64,000 bases of DNA from Fredericiella sp963839515 (GTDB lineage Bacteria > Chloroflexota > Anaerolineae > Caldilineales > Caldilineaceae), in assembly GCA_963839515.1 (NCBI GenBank), contig CAWIVN010000023.1, forward strand, positions 186,001 through 250,000, read 5' to 3'. The position numbers and the translations under genes were made by a program. Under the pieces are notes generated by a model. The model worked only from the letters and a program-made list of their open reading frames with translations. It was not told where the DNA came from and did not search any database. Numbering within the stretch: position 1 is the stretch's first letter; every line of letters starts with the position of its first letter. This document shows, piece by piece, positions 16,732-25,401 of this stretch.

Positions 16732-17241
16732 ATGAACCTGTTGACGCACCTGCATCCTGCCATCGTCCATTTCCCCATCGCCCTGCTATTGCTCGGCAGC
16801 GCCATGGCTTTGGTGCATCTCTATCATTTGGCCGGCCCGAATCCTCGCATTGATTTGCGTCGCACTGCCTGGTTCCTGATTGGCCTGGGCTGGCTCGCAA
16901 TTGTTCCCGTCGTCCTGAGTGGTCTACTCGCTCAAAGCCCACTGCCGCCCGATGCCCCCTATCGTATGGTCCTCAATTGGCATACTGCCACCGGCTTGGG
17001 TCTGCTGATCCTCTATGGCTTGCTGCTGTATCAAGGCTGGATTTTTCGGGGCGTCAAGGCGCGCAAGGCGCGCACCCTCAAAGAGGGTGCCAATGGAAAA
17101 GGGGTTGTCGATTTGCTCGACAACCCCTCGTCGCGTGTTTGGCTGACAGCAGTCTTGGTCGCCGGCATGATCCTAGTCGCAGCCACCGGCTGGAATGGTG
17201 GCATCCTGGTCTATGAGTGGGGCGTCAATGTAGCCGGCTAG
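16732..17241 (+). CDS. DUF2231 family membrane protein
   Basis: A 169-residue protein with four membrane segments. The opening LTHLHPAIVHFPIALLLLG, with its conserved histidines, is the DUF2231 signature; the family is often thought to be heme-binding or redox-linked. The loop after the third segment (about residues 105-130) is encoded by DNA with two perfect hairpins (17072-17090 and 17100-17128). The gene is divergent from msrP and its stop codon overlaps that of the convergent DUF5671 gene. Confidence 0.8.
   Translation: MNLLTHLHPAIVHFPIALLLLGSAMALVHLYHLAGPNPRIDLRRTAWFLIGLGWLAIVPVVLSGLLAQSPLPPDAPYRMVLNWHTATGLGLLILYGLLLYQGWIFRGVKARKARTLKEGANGKGVVDLLDNPSSRVWLTAVLVAGMILVAATGWNGGILVYEWGVNVAG
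17072..17128. repeat. Two tandem perfect hairpins inside the DUF2231 coding region
   Basis: First hairpin: GCACCCTC (17072-17079) with GAGGGTGC (17083-17090), 3-base loop. Second: AGGGGTTGTCGA (17100-17111) with TCGACAACCCCT (17117-17128), 5-base loop. They fall in a cytoplasmic-loop coding segment, which suggests insertion of a small palindromic element that kept the frame. Confidence 0.7.
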
Positions 17242-18935
17242 GGCAGCTCTAGCTCTTGTTTGACCTGCTCCAGTTCTTGTTCCAGCGCCGTTTTCCGCAG
17301 CTCCAGCAGCGCCCTGCGCTCTTGCGGTGTCGCGTCCTTTGGGACCGCCGGCGCTACCGCGGAAGGCTGCGGTAGCGGCTTTGGAGTTGCCATTTCCAGC
17401 CGCGCATCGTCGCGAATGGCCAGCAGGTGCACTGCCCAGATCAGTCCTGCCACCAGGCAATCCGCCAACTGGTGCGCCGTCTCGGTTGTGAACAGGCTGG
17501 CCGTGACGTCACCCATGAGGGCCAGCAACAGCCGGTATATGACCTGGGCCAGCTGGAACAGGATAATCAAGGCGCCGATCAGCGCCACACCGTACAGGTA
17601 GATCTTGCGCATCAGCGCATCGCGCTCGGCGCTGCCCTGCTCGTTGGCCTGCCCGGCGACCCGCTGAACGCTGCGCCAGTGCAGCGCCCAGATCGGTGCA
17701 CCCACAGCCAGCAGGCTCAGGCCGTTGGCCAGCGGCTCGTGCCAGATATCCGTTGGCCCCGCCAATCCAGTCAGTACGGTGTCCAGCAGCGCGTGCAACA
17801 ATTCCACGCAACCTACCCACAGCAGCGCCAGCCCTGTGGCAGCCATCAAGTAGAAGTAGATGCGCCGCACGGTTGCACCCTGGTCGGATTCGCCGTAAGC
17901 CGCCGCTTCCTGCCGCAGGATGCGCCAATGCCAGAGCCAGATCACCAGGCCTACCGGTACGAACGAGATCGGCACGATCACCTTGTTGAGCAGCTCTGCG
18001 GCCGTCCCCGTCGAGTCACCGAACACCATCAGGAGCAACTCACGCAGGAGAAGTGCCGCCGGTGTCAGGGTCGCAATGGCCCCTATGACGACGCTTGCGT
18101 ACAGGTAGAGCCGCCGCAATGCGGCCTGGCCCTCTTGTGGGTGCTCGGCTATGATCTCGTGCCATTGTGCGCGATTTGTATAGGCCAGCCACGCACCGAC
18201 CAGGACTTGGGTAAACGAACTTGCCAACGAGTCTTGCCACCAACGCCCACCGGTCGTCACGTCACCAGTTGTTGCGCCAAACGCATCCACGAGCAGCTGC
18301 AGCAGCACCTGCAGGCCGGTGGCCGCACCCCACAGCATCAGCACGAGGCCAGCCAGGCCTGCCACCAACATAAACAACTGCCGCACGATTCGCCCTGAGG
18401 TTCTTTCGGCGCCAAAGTCGCCGTCGCCGCGCAATATGGCATACCAATACGCCACGAGCGCGCCGTTTGCCACTCCCATGATCAGCGTAGACAGCCAACC
18501 TGATGGCCACAAACTCGACTCTGCGAGCGGCTGGCCCAACGCCAGCGCCGCGATTTCGTAGACAAAAATATAGACCGTCGTCAGCATCCACGCCAGCGAC
18601 AACGCCGACGCCGCATACAAAAACAACTTGCGCAGCAGCGAGGATCGCTCATCCGCCTCGGTTCGCCTGGCCTGCGCCAACCCCCAATGCACGAGAAAAA
18701 TCGGCGTCGCTACCAGCAGCAGGCCGGCGCTGGCGGCCAGGCTCCGGTTGTAGATGTAGGGGCCAACTGCGCCACCACGTTGATCGAGCCACAGGCGCGC
18801 CAAGGCGTCCACCAGGCTGCCCATGCCGGCCAGGGCCACCCCGAGGCTCACGAACGCGACGATATAGATGTAGGTTCGCCGCACGGGCGCCAGCCGCTCG
18901 CCGGTTCGTGCCGCCTGTTCATAAGTCGCCGTCAT
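17238..18935 (-). CDS. DUF5671-repeat membrane protein
   Basis: A 565-residue protein built from about four repeats of a unit with two or three membrane helices, each beginning with a motif like RRTYIYIVAFVSLGVAL, RKLFLYAASALSLAWML, RRLYLYASVVIGAIATL, RRIYFYLMAATGLALLW or RKIYLYGVALIGALIIL. This Tyr-rich R-x-x-Y-L-Y pattern is typical of DUF5671. A soluble, helical C-terminal tail (about 520-565) is rich in Glu, Lys and Leu and may form a coiled coil. AGGAGG lies 8 bases before the ATG. The function is unknown. Confidence 0.8.
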   Translation of the reverse strand: MTATYEQAARTGERLAPVRRTYIYIVAFVSLGVALAGMGSLVDALARLWLDQRGGAVGPYIYNRSLAASAGLLLVATPIFLVHWGLAQARRTEADERSSLLRKLFLYAASALSLAWMLTTVYIFVYEIAALALGQPLAESSLWPSGWLSTLIMGVANGALVAYWYAILRGDGDFGAERTSGRIVRQLFMLVAGLAGLVLMLWGAATGLQVLLQLLVDAFGATTGDVTTGGRWWQDSLASSFTQVLVGAWLAYTNRAQWHEIIAEHPQEGQAALRRLYLYASVVIGAIATLTPAALLLRELLLMVFGDSTGTAAELLNKVIVPISFVPVGLVIWLWHWRILRQEAAAYGESDQGATVRRIYFYLMAATGLALLWVGCVELLHALLDTVLTGLAGPTDIWHEPLANGLSLLAVGAPIWALHWRSVQRVAGQANEQGSAERDALMRKIYLYGVALIGALIILFQLAQVIYRLLLALMGDVTASLFTTETAHQLADCLVAGLIWAVHLLAIRDDARLEMATPKPLPQPSAVAPAVPKDATPQERRALLELRKTALEQELEQVKQELELP

Positions 18936-18979
18936 ACCATACCCTCCTTCTGCCAGAGATCATCCCGGAGCGCGCCGGC

Positions 18980-19453
18980 TTAGTAGAAGTACTCCTCGAC
19001 GTTGATTTTCCAGGCGCTGTCTTCCCGTACGACCTCCACAACCCGCTCCGAGGTATAGGTCGAACCGCTGTTAAACAGCCCGCCTGTCGAGTAGTTGTCG
19101 ACTGCCGCCGTCACATAGGCGCGATTGGGATCATCTGGGTCGATACGCGACTCGGTCACCCGCAGCCGCCGCGATGCGTCACCGTAGTACGCCTGCCCAC
19201 GCAGCGGGCCATAGCCCGGATCCTTCTCCGTCCGGTCTAGTACAGCTTGCGTATATTGTTGGCGAGCCTTTGCCAGGTCGCCCTTTTGCAGCGCCAAGAA
19301 TGCATTCACTACCGGCGTCTCGGGCACATCGTCCGTCCGATACGCCTCTTCTGTCGGTGCGTTGCCGCGGCTGACGGTGATCACCGCCGCCACCAGCAAT
19401 AGCCCCACGACTGCCAGCACTACCAGCGTAAATTTATCCAGTCGCAGTTTCAC
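18980..19453 (-). CDS. Membrane-anchored protein of unknown function
   Basis: A 157-residue protein with one N-terminal membrane segment (about residues 9-28) and an exported domain. GGAGGA precedes the GTG start at 19453. The domain (LALQKGDLAKARQQYTQAV ... WKINVEEYFY) has the look of small NTF2-like or DUF4878-type folds found in lipoproteins, where a helical start is followed by a beta sheet ending in WKI. No conserved catalytic residues are visible. It lies 44 bases downstream of nothing obvious on its own strand, and 45 bases upstream of the DUF5671 gene, with which it may form an operon. Confidence 0.6.
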   Translation of the reverse strand: MKLRLDKFTLVVLAVVGLLLVAAVITVSRGNAPTEEAYRTDDVPETPVVNAFLALQKGDLAKARQQYTQAVLDRTEKDPGYGPLRGQAYYGDASRRLRVTESRIDPDDPNRAYVTAAVDNYSTGGLFNSGSTYTSERVVEVVREDSAWKINVEEYFY

Positions 19454-19565
19454 GAGCTCCTCCGTATTTTTATTGGCAGCAGCAATTTTGCTTCCTCACT
19501 GCCAATTTTAGGTCTTTACACGTTGCAACTCAATAGCCAGCTTCGTTACATCGCCTCTTGTGCGC

Positions 19566-19582
19566 GTACCATTCAATGGTAC
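19566..19582. promoter_or_regulatory. 17-bp perfect palindrome, possible operator
   Basis: GTACCATT and AATGGTAC flank a single central C. With no room for a hairpin loop, the symmetry fits a dimeric DNA-binding protein better than an RNA structure. It lies about 110 bases upstream of the membrane-anchored protein gene at 18980-19453 (minus strand) in a 253-base gap. A binding role is inferred from symmetry only. Confidence 0.4.
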
Positions 19583-19706
19583 ACCGTGCGCAAAACAGAA
19601 AATCCCCGGCCAACGCAACCGATTCTCACACTGGAGATCTCTTGCGCTGTCCGGGGACAGTTGGCGTGCGCAATGCTGGGGACGAGCCCCTCCTGCAATA
19701 TGTTCC

Positions 19707-20507
19707 CTACTCGCCGGCCTGGTACTGCGTCAGTTCCAGCGTGGCCTTGTTGCGCCCGTCCAGGTACTTTACCAACACGTGCGGCGCCTCTTTGCCGATC
19801 CACGCTTTGCTTTGTGAGTCGGGTGTGTCCAACTCTACTACCCAGGTGGCAAATGAACCGCCCTCAGTCTGCAGTGCCTCCTCGCCGGTCACACGCACAT
19901 CGAGACGTTCCAGTTGTGATGCCACCGGCATGTAAACGTTGATCCGCGTGGCATAGCCATTTGCCAACGGCAGTGCCCGCAGCAGCATGGGCAGGGTCAC
20001 CGTCTCGCGTGCGTCGCTTGGCACCTGTGCCCGTTGCGTGGTCATGATATTCTGCCGCGTGTTAAGAAGCATATCCACCTGGCCACTGCTGTACTGTGCT
20101 TCTACGCTTTCCTGGTCGCCATTGTTGGACCTCCACAGGCGCGACGCCTGTGGCCGAAAACCCTGTGCGTCCATGGTGACAGTAATCACCTCTTGGCTGC
20201 CCAAAGCTGCAATCTCGCGTTCAAAAGCCCACGCTGGCCCGTTCCCACCATCCTCTGCGCTGTTCAACGTGTAAATAGCGGACCCAACCTGCTGGCCATC
20301 GGCATTGGTCAGGCTCATCGTGTGCTGCTCGCCGCTCTTCCATGGCGCCACGGCAAATAACAGCGGCACCGGCTCCGTCTGTCCGCAGCCTGCCAAGAGC
20401 AAGACCAGCACCAGCAAATACCCCATGGCGGAGCTCATCGCGACGATTCGCTTGCGCCCTGCGCGCTTATCGACGCTTTGCGCCTGTATGTTGTCTTCTC
20501 TGCCCAT
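19707..20507 (-). CDS. Putative lipoprotein of unknown function
   Basis: A protein of up to 266 residues. A hydrophobic segment ending in VLLLAGC (Cys41 if the ATG at 20507 is used) is a clear lipobox, so the protein is probably lipid-anchored outside the membrane. The 24 polar residues before it are unusual; the ATG at 20438 or 20426 would give a normal signal peptide. The mature part is mostly beta strands (GQQVGSAIYTL, FATWVVELDTPD, KAWIGKEAPHVLVKYLDG), with a resemblance to DUF3108-like domains. It follows the M20 gene's minus-strand neighbour without a clear operon link. A perfect 9-bp hairpin lies inside the coding sequence at 20133-20153. Confidence 0.6.
   Translation of the reverse strand: MGREDNIQAQSVDKRAGRKRIVAMSSAMGYLLVLVLLLAGCGQTEPVPLLFAVAPWKSGEQHTMSLTNADGQQVGSAIYTLNSAEDGGNGPAWAFEREIAALGSQEVITVTMDAQGFRPQASRLWRSNNGDQESVEAQYSSGQVDMLLNTRQNIMTTQRAQVPSDARETVTLPMLLRALPLANGYATRINVYMPVASQLERLDVRVTGEEALQTEGGSFATWVVELDTPDSQSKAWIGKEAPHVLVKYLDGRNKATLELTQYQAGE
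20133..20153. repeat. GC-rich palindrome inside the lipoprotein gene
   Basis: CCACAGGCG (20133-20141) pairs perfectly with CGCCTGTGG (20145-20153) over a 3-base loop. Its size and GC content resemble the hairpin at 3662-3681. Confidence 0.55.
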
Positions 20508-20522
20508 ATTAATGCCGTCTGT

Positions 20523-21740
20523 CTAGCCCTTCTGCTCCATCCACTCCAGCGCAGCCGTAACCAACGCCGCCGACCCGATCGGCAGCGCATCCTCGTCCAT
20601 GCGGAAGTCGGCGCGGTGGACGGGATAGTGCTCCGCCCACGCCGGGTCGTGCACGCCCAGCCGCAAGAAACAGCCCGGCGCTTCCTGCACCATATAGGCA
20701 AAGTCCTCGGCTCCCATGATCAAATCGCTGCGTAGGACGTTGTCCTCGCCCAGCAGTTTGCCCATGGCGGCAGCCATGACACCTGCAGCTTCGTCGTCGT
20801 TGACGACCGGCGGATACCCCGGGTAGATCTTCAGTTCCGCCGTCCCGCCCAGCGGCTCGACCACCCGCACGGCCTTGGCCAACTCGTCGCGCAGCAGCTG
20901 TCGCACTTCGGGCGCGAACGAGCGGATTGTCCCCGTCATTTCCACCGTGTCGGGAATGACGTTGTTCACGGTGCCGCCGTGAATGGTTCCAATTGTAATC
21001 ACGCCCGGTTCGGTCGGGTTTAGCCGCCGGCTCACTATCTGCTGCACCGCGTTGATGACGTGCGCCGACAGCGCAATCGGATCGATCGTACTCTGCGGGC
21101 GTGCTGCATGCCCGCCGGAGCCGCGAATCACCAGCTTGAACATATCTGCGGCCGCCATCATTGGGCCGGGCCGTGTCGCCACGCGCCCCACGTCGTGCTG
21201 TGCGTCTACATGCAGCCCAAACACGGCGTCCACTCCCCTAAGCGCGCCTTCCTCGACCATGCGCATGCCGCCAGATTTGCCTTCGCGGTCCTGTGCCTCT
21301 TCGCTTGGCTGGAAAAGCAGCCGGACCGAGCCCGGCAGCCGCCCGTCATTGGCCAGCTGCTTCAGGATGGCAGCGGCGCCCAACAGCATGGCGGTGTGGG
21401 CATCATGCCCGCAGGCGTGCATAATACCAGGCCGCGTACTGTCAAACTCCGTACCGTTAACCTCTTGAATCGGCAGCGCATCCATGTCGGCGCGCAGCGC
21501 CACGACTGGCCCCGTTCCGCCGCCGATGTGACCTACCATGCCGGTCTTGGCCACTTCGGTCTCGGTTTCGATGCCCAGGCCCAGCAATACTGAATTGACC
21601 AGGCCTGCCGTGCGCTGCTCGGTAAATGTCAATTCCGGATAGCGGTGAATCTCCCGTCGCCACGCTCGAATCTCGTCGTGCAACTCCCGCGCTCGCTGCA
21701 GAATCTCTTCGGCTGTCGCTTTTCCATTTTTCACAGTCAT
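20523..21740 (-). CDS. M20-family amidohydrolase / peptidase
   Basis: A 405-residue metal-dependent amidohydrolase of the M20D group (hippurate hydrolase, IAA-amino acid hydrolase, N-acyl amino acid deacetylase). Motifs: HRYPELTFTEQRT near the start, VALRADMDALPI with the metal-site Asp, MHACGHDAHTAMLLGAA, QPSEEAQ (catalytic Glu), and GAEDFAYM near the end. The ATG at 21740 has AGGAA about 10 bases upstream and is preferred over that at 21764. It likely hydrolyses N-acyl amino acids in the cytoplasm; the exact substrate is open. The Nudix gene lies just upstream on the same strand. Confidence 0.9.
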   Translation of the reverse strand: MTVKNGKATAEEILQRARELHDEIRAWRREIHRYPELTFTEQRTAGLVNSVLLGLGIETETEVAKTGMVGHIGGGTGPVVALRADMDALPIQEVNGTEFDSTRPGIMHACGHDAHTAMLLGAAAILKQLANDGRLPGSVRLLFQPSEEAQDREGKSGGMRMVEEGALRGVDAVFGLHVDAQHDVGRVATRPGPMMAAADMFKLVIRGSGGHAARPQSTIDPIALSAHVINAVQQIVSRRLNPTEPGVITIGTIHGGTVNNVIPDTVEMTGTIRSFAPEVRQLLRDELAKAVRVVEPLGGTAELKIYPGYPPVVNDDEAAGVMAAAMGKLLGEDNVLRSDLIMGAEDFAYMVQEAPGCFLRLGVHDPAWAEHYPVHRADFRMDEDALPIGSAALVTAALEWMEQKG

Positions 21741-21773
21741 CTTTGCGTCGTTCCTGTTTGTCATGCTTTTGTT

Positions 21774-22223
21774 TTATGATCGCGCTTCGCGCCACAGCGC
21801 ATACGCGTCGTGCACTACCTGCAAACTTTCGGGCATCAGCACATAGCTCTCGATCTCGTCCATTGTCGCCCAGGCAACGCCTGCCGCGTCGTCGCCGGCG
21901 CACGCCTCGCCACCCACATGCCGCGCCCAAAAGTCGATTACTACATAATGGTACTCGATGCGTCCTTCCTCATCGAGCGTCACCGGCTCAAACACCCCTG
22001 CCACACCGCCCACCTCAATTTCGACGCCGCACTCCTCGCGCACCTCGCGTGCCGCGGCGTCCGCCAGACGTTCCCCCAATTCGAGCATCCCGCCCGGCAA
22101 ACCCCATTGCCCCATGCGCGGCGGTCGCCCGCGCTGCACCAGCAGCACGCGTCCCTCCGCGTCAAATACGGCCGCCGCCGCGCCTACCAGTGGCGACTCC
22201 GGATAACGCCTGCGCACACTCAT
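21774..22223 (-). CDS. Nudix hydrolase
   Basis: A 149-residue protein with a complete Nudix box: G-G-M-L-E-L-G-E at its start and R-E-V-R-E-E-C-G-V at its end, fitting GX5EX7REUXEEXGU. I chose the ATG at 22223 (MSVRRRYPES); the frame is open to 22295 but that part has no family similarity. Nudix enzymes hydrolyse nucleoside diphosphates linked to other groups; the substrate cannot be predicted. The residues LVQRGRPPRMGQWGLPGG are typical of the ADP-ribose/NTP pyrophosphatase subgroup. Confidence 0.88.
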   Translation of the reverse strand: MSVRRRYPESPLVGAAAAVFDAEGRVLLVQRGRPPRMGQWGLPGGMLELGERLADAAAREVREECGVEIEVGGVAGVFEPVTLDEEGRIEYHYVVIDFWARHVGGEACAGDDAAGVAWATMDEIESYVLMPESLQVVHDAYALWREARS

Positions 22224-22342
22224 TGCCCCACCCAACCGCCTCTCACGTGACAATCTTACTGTAGACAGCAAGTCCTGTGCAGCCCGGACAGCCACCTGCT
22301 GGCCATGCGGTCCGCAGGTCCTATGTGAACCGGTGGTCTACG

Positions 22343-23410
22343 CTATGACCACTGCCGAACCAATTCCGGCAATTGTTCCAAACTCGTTATTACGGCATCC
22401 GGCTTCACCTGCTCCGCCACCATCTGGTTCTGCTTCTCTACCTGGGCTGTCGTCTGGCTGTTCACCCATACCGTCAACGCCCCCAACTCAAGTCCACCTT
22501 GCACGTCGTCCACCAGGCTATCGCCTACCACCACCACCTCGTAGGGCAGGGCATCCCAGCGGTCGAGTACTATCTGGTAGAATTTGGTGTCAGGCTTGCG
22601 GTATTCCACTGCTGCACTACACAGGCAGACGTCAAAATAGTTGCGCAGCCCAAGGTAATCGACTGTTCGTTGGAACACTCGATCGCAATTGTAGTTGGCG
22701 AGCAGAGCCAACTTATAGCCGTCCACACGCAATGACTCCAGCATCTGTTTGACGCCTGGTGCAAGGCGCCAGGATGTCATCTCAGGGGCGTAGAAGATAT
22801 CCACAGCCTGCCTGAGAACCTGTGGATCCATGCGTGAGGTGGGGTAACCGTAGAACTGCAGTAAGAAGCTGAGCGCGTCGTCGGCGATGTGCTCTTCCTT
22901 CTCCTCCACCGACTTCTCTTCGGCAAAACGGCGCGCCTCTACAATATTGACTGCAAAGTCAGGCGGCAGGTCCATTCCGGTGCTGCGCATATATGCTTCC
23001 GCAGCCTGCGCCCCGCTTGCCAGCAGCGTGCCGAGCGGCTGCGCCAGGCGTGCCAACGTGAAGTCGAAATCAAAAATAACGCCTTGTACCAGGCGTAACT
23101 GCAGCCCTCCTGCAGTTCCGCCCAACTCGGGAAAGAAATCCTGCGCCAGCTGTACCAACTCGTTGTCTGCCAGCTCCGCCGCCTGCATCGGAGCAACGTC
23201 CGTATAGGTTGGTGCTTCCGTTTTGGATTCAGGGGGGGGTCCAAACAACGTATACTGTTCCTCGCTTGTCAGCACACGTCCTTGCGCCCGCACGCGTGCC
23301 AGAAACTGTTCCTTCTCCTCTGCCGTCAGCGGCTCCATCCCCGGGCGCAACTCGATAGCGTCCAGCCGATCCTCCGCCTTATTTCTCTCCTCACCTTTAT
23401 CATCCAGCAT
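22343..23410 (-). CDS. HAD-superfamily hydrolase with N-terminal extension
   Basis: A protein of about 355 residues. The HAD motif I DFDFT (aspartates at about 114 and 116), motif II around ALLANYN, a lysine in YRKPDTKFY, and motif IV VGDSLVDDVQGG are all present, with the helical cap between motifs I and II expected of subfamily I. About 100 residues precede the HAD domain and contain charged helices (TAEEKEQFLARVRAQ) not found in ordinary members. An extended -10 element (TGC-TATAAT) lies so close that transcription would start near 23410; I therefore place the start at that ATG, which could be leaderless. The ATG at 23419 is the alternative. Confidence 0.8.
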   Translation of the reverse strand: MLDDKGEERNKAEDRLDAIELRPGMEPLTAEEKEQFLARVRAQGRVLTSEEQYTLFGPPPESKTEAPTYTDVAPMQAAELADNELVQLAQDFFPELGGTAGGLQLRLVQGVIFDFDFTLARLAQPLGTLLASGAQAAEAYMRSTGMDLPPDFAVNIVEARRFAEEKSVEEKEEHIADDALSFLLQFYGYPTSRMDPQVLRQAVDIFYAPEMTSWRLAPGVKQMLESLRVDGYKLALLANYNCDRVFQRTVDYLGLRNYFDVCLCSAAVEYRKPDTKFYQIVLDRWDALPYEVVVVGDSLVDDVQGGLELGALTVWVNSQTTAQVEKQNQMVAEQVKPDAVITSLEQLPELVRQWS

Positions 23411-23417
23411 GCCGGCC

Positions 23418-23426
23418 ATTATAGCA
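23418..23426 (-). promoter_or_regulatory. Extended -10 promoter element for the HAD gene
   Basis: On the minus strand TGC is followed directly by TATAAT, a perfect extended -10 element. No -35 box is evident. The predicted start site falls at about 23410-23411, on or next to an ATG, suggesting a leaderless transcript. Confidence 0.55.
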
Positions 23427-23599
23427 CAGCCGAAAATGACCTTCCGTAGGTCACGTCACCTACGTTGCGCGGTCATGCACTGTAGTCGTCTATCGATCCG
23501 GGTCCACAAAGCTAAAGGTTTGTCCGTACGGCCCGTCGAACGGCGCCTGCGCCAAGCTCTCACAGATCAAGGAGGAACGAATGCGATCAGATGAATCGT

Positions 23600-24316
23600 C
23601 TAGGCGTCAGCCCGTCCATCCGCCAAGCTCTTGGCCATCGCCGCCGGCAGCAGCGTCACGGTCAAATATGCCACGGTTAGAAAGCCGCCGAAGAGCAACG
23701 TCACTCCCACGGTGCGCGGGTAGTCGAATGGGTTCAAGGCGTAGATTAGCACTTGCTTTGCCATTCCCAGCGGGTCCACCAGGACATCCCAACTGTTCCA
23801 GCGCTGAAAGCGGCCCAGGTAGATTCCAAAGCCGGTCGCCGTCAAGGTGGCAGTCACGAACAGCCAACTGGCCGGCCGGCTAAACCAGCGCGCCGTCAAC
23901 TGCTGTACAATCCACAGCGAAATAAAGCCGAGCATCAGCCCATTCCACGCAAATGAGAAAATCATGATGGCGTCGTACCATACAGGTACGTTGCCGCGTG
24001 GAGAGATATGAATGAGGTCACTGACAATATAGGGCGAGTTGGGAAAGAAGAGCAGCCAACTGCCAAAAACCAAAAGCATGAGCAAGCGCGGCCTACGTCC
24101 TGGCCTGCGATCCAGGCGCCACAACACAAAGGCGAGCACTAGCGGCGCCCACGCCAATATCAGGTTCCAATTTAAGAACACGTAAGACCGCGTGTCGGAA
24201 TACCAAATACGCAGAATCGATAAAGTTACACTAAGGGCCGAGGATACGGCCAACACCAGGAGTAGCAACAGTCGCGGCTGCAGCAGTGGATTGCGGGGTT
24301 CGTTCACTTTTACCAT
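23600..24316 (-). CDS. DUF1361 family membrane protein
   Basis: A 238-residue protein with about seven membrane segments. The FFPNSPYIVSDLIHI segment with its nearby W-Y-D-A and FAWNGL are the characteristic conserved pieces of DUF1361. GAGGGAA precedes the ATG at 24316. The function of the family is unknown. It is divergent from the MBL-fold gene. Confidence 0.85.
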   Translation of the reverse strand: MVKVNEPRNPLLQPRLLLLLVLAVSSALSVTLSILRIWYSDTRSYVFLNWNLILAWAPLVLAFVLWRLDRRPGRRPRLLMLLVFGSWLLFFPNSPYIVSDLIHISPRGNVPVWYDAIMIFSFAWNGLMLGFISLWIVQQLTARWFSRPASWLFVTATLTATGFGIYLGRFQRWNSWDVLVDPLGMAKQVLIYALNPFDYPRTVGVTLLFGGFLTVAYLTVTLLPAAMAKSLADGRADA

Positions 24317-24467
24317 GGCAGAATTCCCTCGAAATCGAAATGGATTGGTGCAGATGCGCCGTGTTTGCTAACGCCGGCGCATGCCGTGCGGTTCCGCGGC
24401 GACCGCTATGATTATCTCACATGTCTTCTCCCGAACCCCTCTCCCCACACCTGCGTTACGGTGGCGG

Positions 24468-24476
24468 TGGTATAAT
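24468..24476 (+). promoter_or_regulatory. Extended -10 promoter element for the MBL-fold gene
   Basis: TGG followed by TATAAT (24471-24476), a perfect extended -10 element, with no clear -35 box. The expected start site is near 24483, leaving only about 13 bases of leader that contain the GGGAGG ribosome binding site. Confidence 0.5.
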
Positions 24477-24495
24477 GATGGTCGGGAGGTCACCC

Positions 24496-25401
24496 ATGGC
24501 TTACACCTTGACTGTCGGTTCCCTTCGTTGCCACATCTTGAGCGATGGCCTGCAATATGTCGACGGCGGCGGCTTTTTTGGCCTGATCCCACGCAGCATG
24601 TGGCAGCAGGTCATCGCCCCCAACGAACTGAACCAGATCCCCTGTGACTCTCGCTCGCTGCTCATTGAATCGACCGCCGGCCTGATCCTGGTGGACACGG
24701 GTAACGGCGACAAACTGCCGCCAAAGGTGCGCCAACGGCTGGGCATGGACAACCGCAACCGGCGTCTCGCCGGCGAACTGGCGCGCGTGGGGTTTGCGCC
24801 CGAAGATATAGATATCGTTCTTTTCACCCACTTTCATGGCGACCACATTGGCGGTTCGACCCATTGGGATACGGATGACGGCCAGCCCGCACCCGGAGCT
24901 GTGCCCGTCCCTGTCTTCCCGCGTGCCCGCTTCATCGGCCAGCGCATCGAATTGGCCGATGCAAGCTTCCCCAATGAACGCACTGCCGCCACCTACGTCG
25001 CCGACAACTTCAAACCGTTGTTGGAATGCGGCCTGCTCGACGTCGTGGACGGTCCGCAGCGCCTGGCCCCAGGCGTGCGCACCGATATTGCACCCGGCCA
25101 CACGGCCTATATCCAGACTGTTTGGGTGGAAGATGGGGACGAAAGCCTTCTGTTCCTCACCGACGCTGCCAGCTGGGCGGTTCACCTGGAGCGTCTGCCC
25201 TGGGTGCCGGCCTTTGATATTGCGCCGCTGCAGAGTATGGAGAGCAAGCGGCGCCTGCGCCGGGAGGCGGCAGAGCGCAACGCGCTGCTGGTCTTCCAGC
25301 ATGATGCCCAGGTCGTGACGGCGCGTCTGGCGCAGGGCAAGCGCGGCCTGGCGGTGGTGCCCGAGATCGAGGAGCCGGCAACATTTGATCCAAGCCTCTA
25401 G
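24496..25401 (+). CDS. MBL-fold metallo-hydrolase
   Basis: A 301-residue metallo-beta-lactamase-fold protein. The metal-binding motif THFHGDHIGG gives H112, H114, D116 and H117; a later histidine in APGHTAYI and an aspartate in FLTDAAS complete the two-metal site. GGGAGG lies about 6 bases before the ATG at 24496, which also gives a start typical of the family (MAYTLTVG). The pattern resembles the quorum-quenching lactonase/hydrolase group, but the substrate is not predictable. Confidence 0.9.
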   Translation: MAYTLTVGSLRCHILSDGLQYVDGGGFFGLIPRSMWQQVIAPNELNQIPCDSRSLLIESTAGLILVDTGNGDKLPPKVRQRLGMDNRNRRLAGELARVGFAPEDIDIVLFTHFHGDHIGGSTHWDTDDGQPAPGAVPVPVFPRARFIGQRIELADASFPNERTAATYVADNFKPLLECGLLDVVDGPQRLAPGVRTDIAPGHTAYIQTVWVEDGDESLLFLTDAASWAVHLERLPWVPAFDIAPLQSMESKRRLRREAAERNALLVFQHDAQVVTARLAQGKRGLAVVPEIEEPATFDPSL

